The notes under the pieces: generated by a model
What the model saw: the letters and a program-made list of their open reading frames with translations, nothing else
What the model was told of the DNA's origin: nothing
The model's database searches: none
Program-made: the position numbers and the translations under genes
Part shown: piece after piece, positions 1 through 8,758 of the stretch
Position numbering within the stretch: the stretch's first letter is position 1
How the letters are laid out: the number at the start of each line of letters is the position of its first letter
Origin: Microbacterium enclense
GTDB lineage: Bacteria; Actinomycetota; Actinomycetes; Actinomycetales; Microbacteriaceae
DNA: 43,168 bases
Direction of reading: 5' to 3'
NCBI RefSeq assembly: GCF_004022425.1
Contig: NZ_RBZY01000033.1
Coordinates: 1-43,168, forward strand

Positions 1-27
1 GTGGTCGCCCCCGCCTCGGAGGACGCG

Positions 28-1323
28 TCAGCCCAGGTCGGCCTGCACCAGGTTCATGAAGTCCTGGGGCGAGGTCGCGCCGGTGAGAAGCTGTGCCGCA
101 TTCTTCTGGCTCGTCTCGGTGGCCTTCGCGCTGAACAGCGCCTCGAACCACAGCACAGACTCCTGGGTGGAGGAGATCTGGTCCTGCACGAGAGCGGTGA
201 GATCGTCGACCTCGACGTCGCCGTCCACCGTGAATCCCGAGATGGTGTCGGCCTGCGACAGCGACGCGGCACCGTAGTTGTTCGCGATGCACGTCAGCCA
301 TGCGCCGGTGTTGTCGTTGTACGCCTTGGCCGACAACGCCATGGGCAGGCCCACGTTGGCGGGCGTCTGGCTGGCGTCGCCCGCGCCGCCGGTCACGTTC
401 GGGAACGGCAGGAACCCGATGTTCTCGGATCCGATCTGGTTCGCCGCCTCATCGGCGAAGTTCGCCAGCGCCCAGCTGCCCATGTAGAAGAAGGCCGCCT
501 TCCCGGTGAGGAAGGTGTTGAACGCGGTGTCGTAGTCGATCGAGCCCACACCCTGACCGAAGTAGCCGGCCGTGCCGAGATCGGCGATGGCCTGAGCCGC
601 GGCGACGTATTCAGGGTCGGTCAGTTCCGCTTCGCCGTCGGCGACCTTCTGCATCGCGTCCGGACCGAGGTCGCGGAAGAGGTAACCGCTGATCAGTCGG
701 GTGATCGGCCAGCCCTGCTCGCCCGAGGCGGAGAACGGCTGGACGCCGGCTCCCTGGAGTGCGGCGGCGGCCGCGGTGAGTTCGTCCCAGGTTTCGGGGA
801 CCTGGATGCCGTTGTCGCTGAGGAGCGTCTTGTTGTACCAGATTCCCTCGATGTTGTACTGGTACGGCAGCACGTTGAACCCGCCGTACAGCTGCTCGAT
901 GGTGGAGATCGCGGCGGGCTGGATCTTGTCGATGACACCGAGGTCGGTGAGCGTCTGCTCCAGGTCGAGCACTTGACCGCCGTCTGCCAGCTCCTTCGTG
1001 AGGGCGGGCGCATTGCCGGCGGCGTACTGGACGGGCAGGGCGTTCTGGCCGGCGAGCAACTGCAGCTTCTGGTCGAGCTGCGTCTGCGGGACCGTCTCGA
1101 CCTCGAGAGGCTGCGCGTCGTTCTCGGCCTTGCACTGGTCGGTGCTGAGGCTGGTCAGGAGCTCGGGGATCGTGGTGTTCTCCTGGTTGACCAAGAACGA
1201 GAACGTCGATGCGCCGGCCGCGTTGCCTCCGCCGCCCGCGCAGGCGGTGAGGGCCAGGAGCGCGGCGGCACCTGTCGCGACGATGGCGACCGTCCGCCGT
1301 GACCGCGTGAATGCTGTGGACAC
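28..1323 (-). CDS. Sugar ABC transporter substrate-binding lipoprotein
   Basis: Extracellular binding protein that would deliver a sugar or oligosaccharide to an ABC importer; the permease genes should lie beyond the left edge, since transcription runs leftward out of the window. The start is GTG at 1323, four bases after AGGAGG; an upstream ATG at 1353 lies inside an operator and has no ribosome site. The N-terminus is Arg-rich, then hydrophobic, ending in a lipobox LTAC with Cys28, so it is a diacylglyceryl lipoprotein. Length (431 aa) and motifs such as GIWYNKTL and KAAFFYMGSWA fit family 1 carbohydrate-binding proteins. It sits downstream of a LacI-type repressor gene behind a promoter flanked by two LacI-type operators. 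The exact sugar cannot be read from the sequence. Confidence 0.9.
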   Translation of the reverse strand: MSTAFTRSRRTVAIVATGAAALLALTACAGGGGNAAGASTFSFLVNQENTTIPELLTSLSTDQCKAENDAQPLEVETVPQTQLDQKLQLLAGQNALPVQYAAGNAPALTKELADGGQVLDLEQTLTDLGVIDKIQPAAISTIEQLYGGFNVLPYQYNIEGIWYNKTLLSDNGIQVPETWDELTAAAAALQGAGVQPFSASGEQGWPITRLISGYLFRDLGPDAMQKVADGEAELTDPEYVAAAQAIADLGTAGYFGQGVGSIDYDTAFNTFLTGKAAFFYMGSWALANFADEAANQIGSENIGFLPFPNVTGGAGDASQTPANVGLPMALSAKAYNDNTGAWLTCIANNYGAASLSQADTISGFTVDGDVEVDDLTALVQDQISSTQESVLWFEALFSAKATETSQKNAAQLLTGATSPQDFMNLVQADLG

Positions 1324-1352
1324 TTTTCCTCCTTGAAAACGCGCCTCCGTCA

Positions 1353-1366
1353 TTGAAGCGCTTCAA
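1353..1366. promoter_or_regulatory. LacI-family operator O1
   Basis: Perfect 14-bp palindrome TTGAAGCGCTTCAA just downstream of the -10 hexamer, over the expected transcription start. The central CG and the TGAA/TTCA arms match the usual LacI/GalR half-site. Confidence 0.8.
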
Positions 1367-1370
1367 GAGG

Positions 1371-1399
1371 ATTATGCAAGGGGCTCCACTTGGAGTCAA
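1371..1399 (-). promoter_or_regulatory. Sigma70-type promoter of the sugar-binding protein gene
   Basis: On the minus strand TTGACT (1399-1394) and CATAAT (1376-1371) are separated by exactly 17 bases, close to the TTGACA-N17-TATAAT consensus. It is the clearest housekeeping promoter in the window and points at the binding-protein gene about 50 bases downstream. Confidence 0.8.
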
Positions 1400-1406
1400 G
1401 AACTTT

Positions 1407-1420
1407 TTGAAACGCTTCAG
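1407..1420. promoter_or_regulatory. LacI-family operator O2
   Basis: TTGAAACGCTTCAG is a near-palindrome matching TGAAACG-type LacI sites. It lies 8-13 bases upstream of the -35 hexamer and overlaps the stop codon of the repressor gene, so with O1 it brackets the promoter. Confidence 0.75.
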
Positions 1421-2466
1421 TTTTCCGCGAGCGCGGCCCGAAGGCGCCCGACCGTGCTCTCGCGCACCACGAGCTCCGGCCGCAGCACCGTCGTGACATG
1501 CGCGTGCTCGGCGCCCTCGTCGATCTCCGCCAGGAGCAGACGGACCGCCTCGCGTCCCATGTCGAGCCCCTGCATCTGCACGGACGTCAGCGGGATCATC
1601 CCGCCCCACGCCGCGGAGTTGTGGTCGCAGCCCATCACGGCCACATCGCCGGGCACGTCGATGCTGTGCGCGTTGAACACCTGGATGATCGCCATTCCCA
1701 GGAGGTCGGTGACGGCGATGACACCGTCGAGGCGACCGGCGCGCACCTCCCCCGCCAGTTCCTCACCTGCTCGAAGGCCGCCGGGGGGGTCGAGGTTCTC
1801 GGTGGGCACTTCCTGCAACGTGACGCGTCCGCCCTCTTCCTCGACGGCGCGACGTACGCCACGACGGCGCAGGGCGACGGGCTGGAGGTAGTCGCGACCG
1901 CCGACGAAGGCCAGGCGGGTTCGTCCCAGGTCGATGAGGTGCCGCGCCGCGAGGTATCCGACCTCCTCGTTGTCGATCAGCACCTGGCAGCAGTCGCCCT
2001 TGCCCGAGTCGTAGTTGAGCACGACCGTCGGCCGGCCATGGTTGCGGATGCGTGCGACGTCGTCCCCGGCGTCCTGCATCGGAGCCAACAGGATGCCACT
2101 GACCCGGGCCTCGTCGAAGAAGTCCAGGTCGGCGCGCTGCTGATCGATCCGGTTGTCGCTGTTGGCCACGAGCACGTTCATTCCCAGCTCGGCGGCGAAC
2201 CTCTGGGCACCCCGGGCGATGTCCACGAACAGCGAGTTGCTGATGTCGATGACGACGAGGCCGATGCTGCGAGAGCGGCCCGCTGCCAACTGCTGAGCGT
2301 TCGAGTTCCGCACGAAGCCCAACTCGGCGATCGCCCCCTGCACCTTTGCGAGCGTGGCCGGCGAGACCTTCGCGGGGTGATTGAGGACGTTCGAGACCGT
2401 GCCGAGGGCCACCCCCGCGACGCGCGCGACATCGGCCATGCTCGGCGTTCGCATACCGTTCGACAC
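1417..2466 (-). CDS. LacI-family transcriptional repressor
   Basis: Repressor of the adjacent sugar uptake genes. The start is GTG at 2466, preceded by GGAGGGG at five bases; an internal ATG at 2454 has no such site. Residues 9-60 are the LacI helix-turn-helix and hinge (MADVARVAGVALGTVSNVLN, then LAKVQGAIAELGFVRNSNAQ). The rest is a periplasmic-binding-protein-like sensor domain (IGLVVIDISNSLFVDIARGA, AVMGCDHNSAAWG). At 349 aa it is normal length. It lies just upstream of the sugar-binding lipoprotein in the same orientation. Three matching operators lie in the two flanking intergenic regions, so it probably represses both the transporter and itself. Confidence 0.93.
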   Translation of the reverse strand: MSNGMRTPSMADVARVAGVALGTVSNVLNHPAKVSPATLAKVQGAIAELGFVRNSNAQQLAAGRSRSIGLVVIDISNSLFVDIARGAQRFAAELGMNVLVANSDNRIDQQRADLDFFDEARVSGILLAPMQDAGDDVARIRNHGRPTVVLNYDSGKGDCCQVLIDNEEVGYLAARHLIDLGRTRLAFVGGRDYLQPVALRRRGVRRAVEEEGGRVTLQEVPTENLDPPGGLRAGEELAGEVRAGRLDGVIAVTDLLGMAIIQVFNAHSIDVPGDVAVMGCDHNSAAWGGMIPLTSVQMQGLDMGREAVRLLLAEIDEGAEHAHVTTVLRPELVVRESTVGRLRAALAEN

Positions 2467-2503
2467 CTGCGCCCCTCCGTGTCCGCTTCGACCGTCCTCT
2501 CGG

Positions 2504-2541
2504 ATGCTAGCCGATCCCAGCCGGGCGTTGATGCGTTTCAA
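2504..2541 (-). promoter_or_regulatory. Predicted lacI promoter with autoregulatory operator O3
   Basis: The near-palindrome TTGATGCGTTTCAA at 2528-2541 is a third LacI-type site. On the minus strand TAGCAT (2509-2504) could be a -10 element; its -35 position, 17-18 bases upstream, would fall inside the operator. This suggests negative autoregulation. The -35 itself does not resemble consensus. Confidence 0.55.
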
Positions 2542-2579
2542 TACCGCGCTCCGAGACCCGACTCCCCTGCCCGGACGGA

Positions 2580-2592
2580 TAGCCTGAGAGCG
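2580..2592 (+). promoter_or_regulatory. Leaderless-type -10 element of the MFS gene
   Basis: TAGCCT at 2580-2585 is followed by seven bases and the ATG. This spacing puts the transcription start at or next to the start codon. Only a weak ribosome site (GAGAG) is present. Confidence 0.5.
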
Positions 2593-4035
2593 ATGTCACG
2601 GGACGAGAAGGCGCGCGGAAGACTGTCCCGAAGCACCCCGAACGGCGCGGTGGTCGCGGTGCTGGCACTCGCGGGGTTGTGCTCGTCGTTCATGTTCACC
2701 CTCGTGGTGCCCATCCAGTCACAGCTTCCCGAACTGCTGAACGCGTCACGCGACGACACCGCGTGGGTCGTCACGTCCACCCTGCTGGCTGCTGCAGTCA
2801 TCACTCCGATCGCGGGGCGGTTGGGTGACATGTACGGCAAGCGACGCATCGTGCTCGTGCTCCTGGCGATCATGGTCCTCGGGTCGGTCGTCGCCGCACT
2901 GTCGGGCGGGATCATCGGGATGATCGTCGGCCGCGCACTGCAGGGCGCGGTGGTGGGCGTCGTGCCGCTCGGCATCTCGATCCTGCGGGACGTGCTGCAC
3001 GAGAACCGGGTCGACAGCGCGATCGCCCTCATGAGCGCCACGCTCGGCGTCGGCGGCGCGCTCGGCCTGCCCATCAGCGCACTCGTGTCCGAGAACGCGG
3101 ACTGGCATTGGCTGTTCTGGATCGCGGCCGGGCTCGGGACGGTCGTGTTCGCGCTGGTGATCTGGATCGTACCGGTGAGCGTTCTCCGCACCGCCGGACG
3201 CTTCGACTACGTGGGCGCGATCGGACTCGCCGCCGGACTCATCGGCGTGCTGCTCGCGGTCTCGCGCGGCAACGCGTGGGGATGGACGTCGCCGCTGACC
3301 CTCGGCTTGGCGATCGGCGGCATCCTGGTCCTGATCGCGTGGGGCTGGTACGAGCTCCGCATCGACGAACCGCTCCTCGACCTGCGGGTCGCTGCCCGCC
3401 GCCCCGTGCTGCTGACGAATCTGGCATCCGTCGCGATGGGCTTCGCACTGTTCACCTCGAACGTGTCGCACCCGCAGATGCTCGAGCTCCCCACCTCCAC
3501 CGGAGTCGGTCTCGGGCTGTCGCTGCTCGCCGCGAGTCTGGTCGTGATGCCGTCAGGTCTGGTCATGATGGTGCTCTCCCCGCTGTCGGGTGCGCTGGCT
3601 CGCACCATCGGGCCGCGTGTGCTGCTGGTGGCGGGGGCCGTGTCGCTCATCGTCGCCTACGGGTTCAGCCTGATCTTCTCGACCGAGGTCTGGCACTTCG
3701 TCGTCGCGAACATCCTCATCGGCTTCGGGATCGGCTTCGGCTATGCCGCCATGCCGATGCTCATCATGCGCTCGGTGCCGCAGAGCGAGACCGGCGCGTC
3801 GAACGGGTTGAACGCTCTTGCCCGCTCCCTCGGAACGAGCACGTCGGCCGCGGTCGTCGGTGTCATCCTGGCTACCCTGTCGACCGGCGACGGCGAGACG
3901 CGCGTCCCCACGACACAGGCGTTCCAGGTCTCGTTCGCCCTCGGCCTCGGTGCGGCGATCGTCGCGCTGGTGCTGGCGCTGCTCATCCCGACGCGGCGCG
4001 TGCCGATCGACAAGCACCCGTCGCTGCCGGAGTGA
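2593..4035 (+). CDS. MFS multidrug efflux transporter (DHA2/EmrB type)
   Basis: Proton-driven inner-membrane exporter of 480 aa. The sequence is almost entirely membrane segments (about 14 expected). It carries the MFS signature between the second and third segments (GRLGDMYGKRR, about residues 77-87), the motif ITPIAGR before it, and RALQGA around residue 115. Residues 100-150 contain the Gly-rich GGALGLPIS stretch common in drug:H+ antiporters of the EmrB/QacA group. It is divergent from lacI and convergent with the 2-oxoacid dehydrogenase operon, with only 21 bases between the stops. Drug specificity is not deducible. Confidence 0.88.
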   Translation: MSRDEKARGRLSRSTPNGAVVAVLALAGLCSSFMFTLVVPIQSQLPELLNASRDDTAWVVTSTLLAAAVITPIAGRLGDMYGKRRIVLVLLAIMVLGSVVAALSGGIIGMIVGRALQGAVVGVVPLGISILRDVLHENRVDSAIALMSATLGVGGALGLPISALVSENADWHWLFWIAAGLGTVVFALVIWIVPVSVLRTAGRFDYVGAIGLAAGLIGVLLAVSRGNAWGWTSPLTLGLAIGGILVLIAWGWYELRIDEPLLDLRVAARRPVLLTNLASVAMGFALFTSNVSHPQMLELPTSTGVGLGLSLLAASLVVMPSGLVMMVLSPLSGALARTIGPRVLLVAGAVSLIVAYGFSLIFSTEVWHFVVANILIGFGIGFGYAAMPMLIMRSVPQSETGASNGLNALARSLGTSTSAAVVGVILATLSTGDGETRVPTTQAFQVSFALGLGAAIVALVLALLIPTRRVPIDKHPSLPE

Positions 4036-4056
4036 GTCCCCCGACAAGGGTCACGG

Positions 4057-5370
4057 TCAGTCGAGCAGCAGCGCCGGCTCCTCCAGAACGGATGCCACGT
4101 CGGCGATGAAGCGCGAGATGCCGTCGCCGTCGACCACACGGTGATCGAACGAGCCCGAGACCGTGGTCACCCACCGGGGGCGCACCTCGCCGTCGACGAC
4201 CCACGGCTTCTGGCGGATCGCCCCCAGCGCGATGATGCCCGCCTCGCCGGGGTTGATGATCGGGGTGCCGGCATCCACTCCGAACACGCCGATGTTCGTG
4301 ATCGTGAACGTGCCGCCCGCCTGATCGGCGGGGCTCGTCTTGCCCTCGCGTGCGGTGAGCGTGAGGTTCTCCAGCGCCTTGGCGAGTTCGCGCGTGTTCA
4401 TCGCCTGCGCGTCCTTGATGTTCGGCACGAGCAGGCCCCGCGGGGTGGCGGCGGCGATACCGAGGTTGACGTAGTGGCGCACCCGGATCTGCGCACCGTC
4501 CTCGGTGTCGACCCACGCGGCGTTGATCATCGGGGTGCGGCGGAGCGCCCACATCACGGCGCGCGCCATGATCAGCAGCGGCGAGATCTTCACGTCGGCG
4601 AAGTCGGGCGAGGCCTTCAGGCGCTTGACGAGCTCCATCGTGCGCGACGCGTCGACGTCGACCCACACAGAGACGTGCGGGGCCGAGTAGGCGCTCGAGG
4701 TCATCGCGGTGGCCGTGGCCTTGCGGACGCCGCGGACGGGGATCGACTCCTCGCGCGCATCATCGATCGAGGCGGGCGCGGCGGGGGCGGCGACCGGGAT
4801 GGTCTCCTCGCGCACCGCGCCCCACTCGGGCGTCTCGATGTTGCGGAAGACGCTGGCCTGCTCGGCGTGCTTCACGACGTCCTGTCGCGTGACCTCGCCG
4901 GCGGGTCCGCTGGGCGTCACGGCCGCCAGATCGACGCCGAGGTCGCGCGCGAGCTTGCGGATCGGGGGCTTCGCGACGACCCCGACGGATGCCTTGACCG
5001 GACGCTCCGCGGGCTTCCGCCGCCGCGACGACACGGCGCCCCCGGTGCCGTAGCCGACCAGCACGGCCCCGCCGGCGTCGTCGGGCTCGGGAACGGTGGT
5101 CGGCTGCGCGGGCGCGGGGGGCGCGGCATCCGCCGATCCGATCGTGATGATCGGGGCGCCGACCTCGACCGTGGAGCCCTCGGATGCCAACAGCTCGCCG
5201 ACCGTGCCCGAGAACGGCGACGGCAACTCGACGAGCGACTTCGCGGTCTCGATCTCGACGATCACGTCGTTGACGGCGACGGTGTCGCCCGGCGCGACGC
5301 GCCACTGGACGATCTCGGCCTCGGTGAGTCCTTCACCGACGTCGGGGAGGACGAAGGTCTGCTCGGTCAC
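4057..5370 (-). CDS. bkdC: Dihydrolipoamide acyltransferase, E2 of 2-oxoacid dehydrogenase
   Basis: Core subunit that passes the acyl group from lipoate to CoA. The start is GTG at 5370, with AAAGGAC upstream. Residues 1-78 form one lipoyl domain with the modified lysine in ETAKSLVE (Lys44). Residues 134-170 form the peripheral-subunit-binding domain ([14 protein letters not shown]). After an Ala/Pro linker comes the catalytic domain, ending in the DHRVVDGDG active-site motif. At 437 aa with a single lipoyl domain it looks like the branched-chain (BCKDH) type, though a pyruvate complex is possible. It is the third gene after E1 alpha and E1 beta. No E3 gene is present, so a shared lipoamide dehydrogenase is presumably encoded elsewhere. 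Confidence 0.93.
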   Translation of the reverse strand: MTEQTFVLPDVGEGLTEAEIVQWRVAPGDTVAVNDVIVEIETAKSLVELPSPFSGTVGELLASEGSTVEVGAPIITIGSADAAPPAPAQPTTVPEPDDAGGAVLVGYGTGGAVSSRRRKPAERPVKASVGVVAKPPIRKLARDLGVDLAAVTPSGPAGEVTRQDVVKHAEQASVFRNIETPEWGAVREETIPVAAPAAPASIDDAREESIPVRGVRKATATAMTSSAYSAPHVSVWVDVDASRTMELVKRLKASPDFADVKISPLLIMARAVMWALRRTPMINAAWVDTEDGAQIRVRHYVNLGIAAATPRGLLVPNIKDAQAMNTRELAKALENLTLTAREGKTSPADQAGGTFTITNIGVFGVDAGTPIINPGEAGIIALGAIRQKPWVVDGEVRPRWVTTVSGSFDHRVVDGDGISRFIADVASVLEEPALLLD

Positions 5371-5386
5371 GGTGATGTCCTTTGCT

Positions 5387-5457
5387 CGCGAGACAGCATC
5401 TCACTGACGAGGCAGCGGCGGAATGCCGCGGTCTCGTCGGTGGAGTGCAGTCTCGCG
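5387..5457 (-). other. Nested stem-loop region between E1 beta and E2
   Basis: The 106-base gap in the operon can fold into nested stems: CGCGAGAC (5387-5394) with GTCTCGCG (5450-5457), then ACGAG/CTCGT (5407-5411/5433-5437), then GCGGC/GCCGC (5415-5419/5425-5429) with a five-base loop. It lies just before the E2 ribosome site. Possible mRNA processing or expression-balancing element; no known riboswitch was recognised. Confidence 0.4.
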
Positions 5458-5476
5458 GTCCACGGGGGCGGGGGGG

Positions 5477-6454
5477 TCAGTAGGCCAGCGAACGGTCGAC
5501 GGCCTCGAGGATGCGATCGGCGTCGGGGAGGTACGTCCCCTCGAGCTTTGCGGGCGGGAACGGCACGTCGAAGCCCGACACCCGCAGCACCGGCGCCTCG
5601 AGCGCGAAGAACGCCTTCTCCGTGACGGTCGCCGCGATCTCGGAGCCGAGCGAGGTGAAGCCCGGCGCCTCCTGCGCGTAGACCATGCGCCCGGTGCGGC
5701 GCACCGAGTCCAGGATGGGGCCGTAGTCGACCGGTGACAGCGAGCGCAGGTCGATGACCTCGCAGCTCGTGCCCTCGCTCTCCGCGAGGGACGCGGCCTG
5801 CAGCAGAGTCGTCACCATCGCACCGTGGCCGACGAGCGTGACGTCGGTGCCGCGGCGGACGACCCGGCTCGCGTGGAGCGGCAGCGCGGGGGCGTCGGTG
5901 TCGACCTCGCCCTTCTGCCAGTACTTCGCCTTCGGTTCGAGGAAGACGACGGGGTCGGGCGAGTCGATCGCCTGCTGGATCATCCAGTACGCGTCGTTCG
6001 CGGTCGAGGGGCTCACGACCCGCAGGCCCGGAGTGTGCGTGAAGTACGCCTCGGGGCTCTCCTGGTGGTGTTCGATCGCGCCGATGTGCCCGCCGTAGGG
6101 AATGCGGATGACGACGGGCATCTGCAGCGCACCCTCGTGGCGGTTCGTGATCTTCGCCAGCTGCGAGGTGATCTGGTCGAACGCGGGGAAGACGAACCCG
6201 TCGAACTGGATCTCGAGGACGGGACGGAAGCCGCCCATCGCGAGTCCGATCGCGGTGCCGACGATGCCCGACTCCGCGAGCGGGGAGTCGATCACGCGGC
6301 GGGGGCCGAAGTCGCTCTGCAGCCCCTCGGTGACGCGGAAGACACCGCCGAGCGGACCGATGTCCTCGCCCATGAGGAGGACGCGGTCGTTCGTCTCGAG
6401 CGAGCGACGGAGGCCGGCGTTGAGCGCGCGGCTGATCGGCATGTTCTCGGTCAT
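5477..6454 (-). CDS. bkdB: 2-Oxoacid dehydrogenase E1 component, beta subunit
   Basis: Beta subunit of the thiamine-pyrophosphate-dependent decarboxylase that forms an alpha2-beta2 E1. It shows the transketolase pyrimidine-binding fold, with MGEDIGPLGGVFRVTEGL near residue 28, then DTPLAESGIVGTAIGLA-like and FDGFVFPAFDQI segments. The transketolase C-terminal domain follows (VTLVGHGAMVTTLLQAA, SCEVIDLRSLSPVD). At 325 aa it is the standard size. The ATG overlaps the E1 alpha stop by four bases (ATGA) and follows GGGGGAG, so translation is coupled, which suits a stoichiometric partner. Confidence 0.94.
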   Translation of the reverse strand: MTENMPISRALNAGLRRSLETNDRVLLMGEDIGPLGGVFRVTEGLQSDFGPRRVIDSPLAESGIVGTAIGLAMGGFRPVLEIQFDGFVFPAFDQITSQLAKITNRHEGALQMPVVIRIPYGGHIGAIEHHQESPEAYFTHTPGLRVVSPSTANDAYWMIQQAIDSPDPVVFLEPKAKYWQKGEVDTDAPALPLHASRVVRRGTDVTLVGHGAMVTTLLQAASLAESEGTSCEVIDLRSLSPVDYGPILDSVRRTGRMVYAQEAPGFTSLGSEIAATVTEKAFFALEAPVLRVSGFDVPFPPAKLEGTYLPDADRILEAVDRSLAY

Positions 6455-7581
6455 TGCGCTCCCCCTTCCATCGACGCCTCGTAGTCGTCGAGCCAGCGCT
6501 GCTCCTCGGTGATGAGCGCGTGGGCCTCGGAGTAGACGCTGTCGAACATGTGCGACCGCGGCAGCCCGCCCAGCTCGTTGGTGCGTACACGGACGTCATC
6601 GGCGAGCGCGCGGCCCTCGGCATCCGCGTCCTCGAAGAACTGCTCCGATGCACCGCGGGCCTCGAGGAAGGTGCGCAGGCGGGCGATGGGGTCGCGCCCC
6701 GCCCACGCCTCTTCTTCGGCGGAGGTGCGGTACTTCGTCGGGTCGTCGCTCGTGGTGTGGGCGCCGCGGCGGTAGGTCATCGCCTCGATCGCGCGGGGAC
6801 CACCACCGGCGCGAGCCTCGTCGAGCGCGGCCTTCGACACGGCGTAGCTGGCGAGCACGTCGTTCCCGTCGACCTGGATGCTCGGCATGCCGTACCCCGC
6901 GGCGCGCTTGTACAGCGGCGTGCGCGACTGGGTGGCGACGGGCACCGAGATGGCCCACTGGTTGTTCTGCAGGAAGAACACCTCGGGGGTCTGGAAGCTC
7001 GCGGCGAACACCATCGCCTCGTGCACGTCGCCCTGGCTGGAGGCGCCGTCGCCGTAGTAGACGATGACGGCTTCGTCGCGCTCGGGGTCTCCGGTGCCGC
7101 ACTTGCCGTCGAACACGAGCCCCATACCGAGGCCGGTGGCGTGCAGCGTCTGGGCCCCGAGGACGAGCGTGTAGATGTGGGTGTTGCCGTTCTTCGGGTC
7201 GGACGGATCCCACCCGCCGTGCGTGAGTCCGCGCATGAGGCGGATGATGTCGAGCGGGTCGACGCCGCGGATGCGCGTCACGACGTGCTCGCGGTACGAC
7301 GGGAAGATGTGGTCCTGCGGCCGGGCGGCGCGAGCCGAGCCGACCTGCGCGGCCTCCTGGCCGAAGGACGGCGGCCACAGCGCGAGCTGCCCTTGACGCT
7401 GCAGGTTCGTCGCCTGCACGTCGAAGGCGCGGATCGAGACCATGTCGCGGTAGAACGTCTCGAGTTCGGCGTCGGTGAGGGCGTCGATCAGCGGCAGATA
7501 GCGCTCGGCCTCAGGAGTGGGCGCGAGCGTGCCGTTGGCCGCCAGAACGCGCACGAGAGCCGGGTCGTCGAGCGGGGTCAT
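6451..7581 (-). CDS. bkdA: 2-Oxoacid dehydrogenase E1 component, alpha subunit
   Basis: Catalytic alpha subunit that decarboxylates a 2-oxoacid with thiamine pyrophosphate. The TPP motif runs from YYGDGASSQGD to FLQNNQWAIS (about residues 174-205). The phosphorylation-loop-like YRRGAHTTSDDPTKYR and the FPSYREH segment are typical of E1 alpha. At 376 aa it is full length and first in the operon. The start codon is preceded at six bases by TAGCGT, so the message may be leaderless. The neighbours E1 beta and E2 support a branched-chain oxoacid complex, which would feed branched fatty-acid primers or catabolism; a pyruvate substrate is not excluded. Confidence 0.94.
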   Translation of the reverse strand: MTPLDDPALVRVLAANGTLAPTPEAERYLPLIDALTDAELETFYRDMVSIRAFDVQATNLQRQGQLALWPPSFGQEAAQVGSARAARPQDHIFPSYREHVVTRIRGVDPLDIIRLMRGLTHGGWDPSDPKNGNTHIYTLVLGAQTLHATGLGMGLVFDGKCGTGDPERDEAVIVYYGDGASSQGDVHEAMVFAASFQTPEVFFLQNNQWAISVPVATQSRTPLYKRAAGYGMPSIQVDGNDVLASYAVSKAALDEARAGGGPRAIEAMTYRRGAHTTSDDPTKYRTSAEEEAWAGRDPIARLRTFLEARGASEQFFEDADAEGRALADDVRVRTNELGGLPRSHMFDSVYSEAHALITEEQRWLDDYEASMEGGAQ

Positions 7582-7593
7582 GTCCCTACGCTA
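7582..7593 (-). promoter_or_regulatory. Leaderless-type -10 element of the E1 alpha operon
   Basis: TAGCGT (minus strand, 7593-7588), then six bases and the ATG at 7581. The spacing fits a transcript starting at the start codon. Confidence 0.55.
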
Positions 7594-7809
7594 ACGGTCG
7601 CGCCATGCCCCGCACCGCATGAGGTGCACAACGGATGCCGCGATCCGGCGTCGGATTCCGACAACGGCCCCGTCTCCGAGGCGCGCACGCGTGCGGGGTG
7701 GCGCGCGGGTTCAGGGGAGGTGAACGTACGGTCACGGAGTGCCGGGTGGCGCGGGCCCGGGTCGGAACGACGGCAGACTGGTGTTCACGGCATCCACCCG
7801 GGGGGCACG

Positions 7810-8706
7810 ATGATCGACCGATCCACCGTCCGGATCGCGCGCCGAGCGGCCGGCTCCGTCACCGCGCTCGCGGCCGCGCTGGTCCTGACCGCGTGTGCGA
7901 GTGCGGCGCCGGGCATGCCCGGCGGGGCGGCTCCGACGAACGGACCCGGTTTCCCCGTCGCGCTGGATCGCGCCCCCTCGGGCGAGATCTGGGGCCTGGG
8001 CGGGTCGACGGCGGTCGAGATCGACCCCTCCGGACGCGTCGAAAGACAGATCGAGCTCGGTTTCCTCCCCTCGCCGTGGACGATCACGGCTCTCGCCGCG
8101 GGCGGCGACGACCGCCTCTTCCTCAGCGCGGTGTGGAGCGACGGCGAGGCGTTCGGAGACATCGTCGCGTTCGACGCCGCGACCGGTGAGCACACGGTCG
8201 TCGCGCATCAGGAGTCCCCGGTGGGAGATCTGGCCGTCGTGGGCGACGACGTCGTCTTCGTCTCGTTCGCGGCGGACGACGAGCGGTCCTTCAACGTGAG
8301 ACGGGCGAGCCCGACCGGCGAGATCGCCGATCTGGTAGAGCTCGCCGGGGACGGCCGTCGCGCCGCGATCGCCGCGGACGCGACGGGAACGATCGCCGTG
8401 ACGACCGCGGACGGCGTGGCCCGGCTCTTCCCGAACGACGGCACCTTGACCGAGTGGGCGCTTCCCTCCGAGAGCACGGGTCTCGCGATCAGTCGCGCGG
8501 GCCGCGTGGTGGCCACCGCCGACGGCGACCGGGACTGTGAGAGGTGGCTCACGATCGGCGACACCGGATCGTCCCGCATCGACGGACCATGCGTCCCCCG
8601 CGGTTTCGTCTGGCTCGACGAGGACACGGTCCTCGTCTCCACCGGCGACGAGAACGGCGCCGATCTCGTGCGCGTGCCGGTTCAGTCCTCGCCGAGCGAC
8701 AGATAG
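7810..8706 (+). CDS. Exported lipoprotein with a beta-propeller-like repeat pattern
   Basis: No precise family was recognised. The 298-aa protein has an Arg-containing N-terminus, a hydrophobic core and the lipobox LTAC (Cys29), so it should be anchored outside the membrane. The mature part repeats units of roughly 40-45 residues with patterns such as SGEIWGLGGST.VEIDPSGRV, GDLAVVGDDVVFVS and GLAISRAGRVVATADGD. This resembles NHL/SMP-30/YncE-type propellers that bind ligands or proteins. The start is ATG after a G-run. It is divergent from the 2-oxoacid dehydrogenase operon and convergent with the amidohydrolase; neither gives a clear hint of function. Confidence 0.7.
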   Translation: MIDRSTVRIARRAAGSVTALAAALVLTACASAAPGMPGGAAPTNGPGFPVALDRAPSGEIWGLGGSTAVEIDPSGRVERQIELGFLPSPWTITALAAGGDDRLFLSAVWSDGEAFGDIVAFDAATGEHTVVAHQESPVGDLAVVGDDVVFVSFAADDERSFNVRRASPTGEIADLVELAGDGRRAAIAADATGTIAVTTADGVARLFPNDGTLTEWALPSESTGLAISRAGRVVATADGDRDCERWLTIGDTGSSRIDGPCVPRGFVWLDEDTVLVSTGDENGADLVRVPVQSSPSDR

Positions 8707-8758
8707 CGCGCCCTTCTCGTCGCCGGTCCGCTCCACCCCGAGCCGGATCCGCCTGCTT

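Noticed and set aside
1..1302. Long plus-strand open frame over the sugar-binding protein gene
   Set aside because: Shadow of the lipoprotein gene on the other strand; no ribosome site and no recognisable domain.
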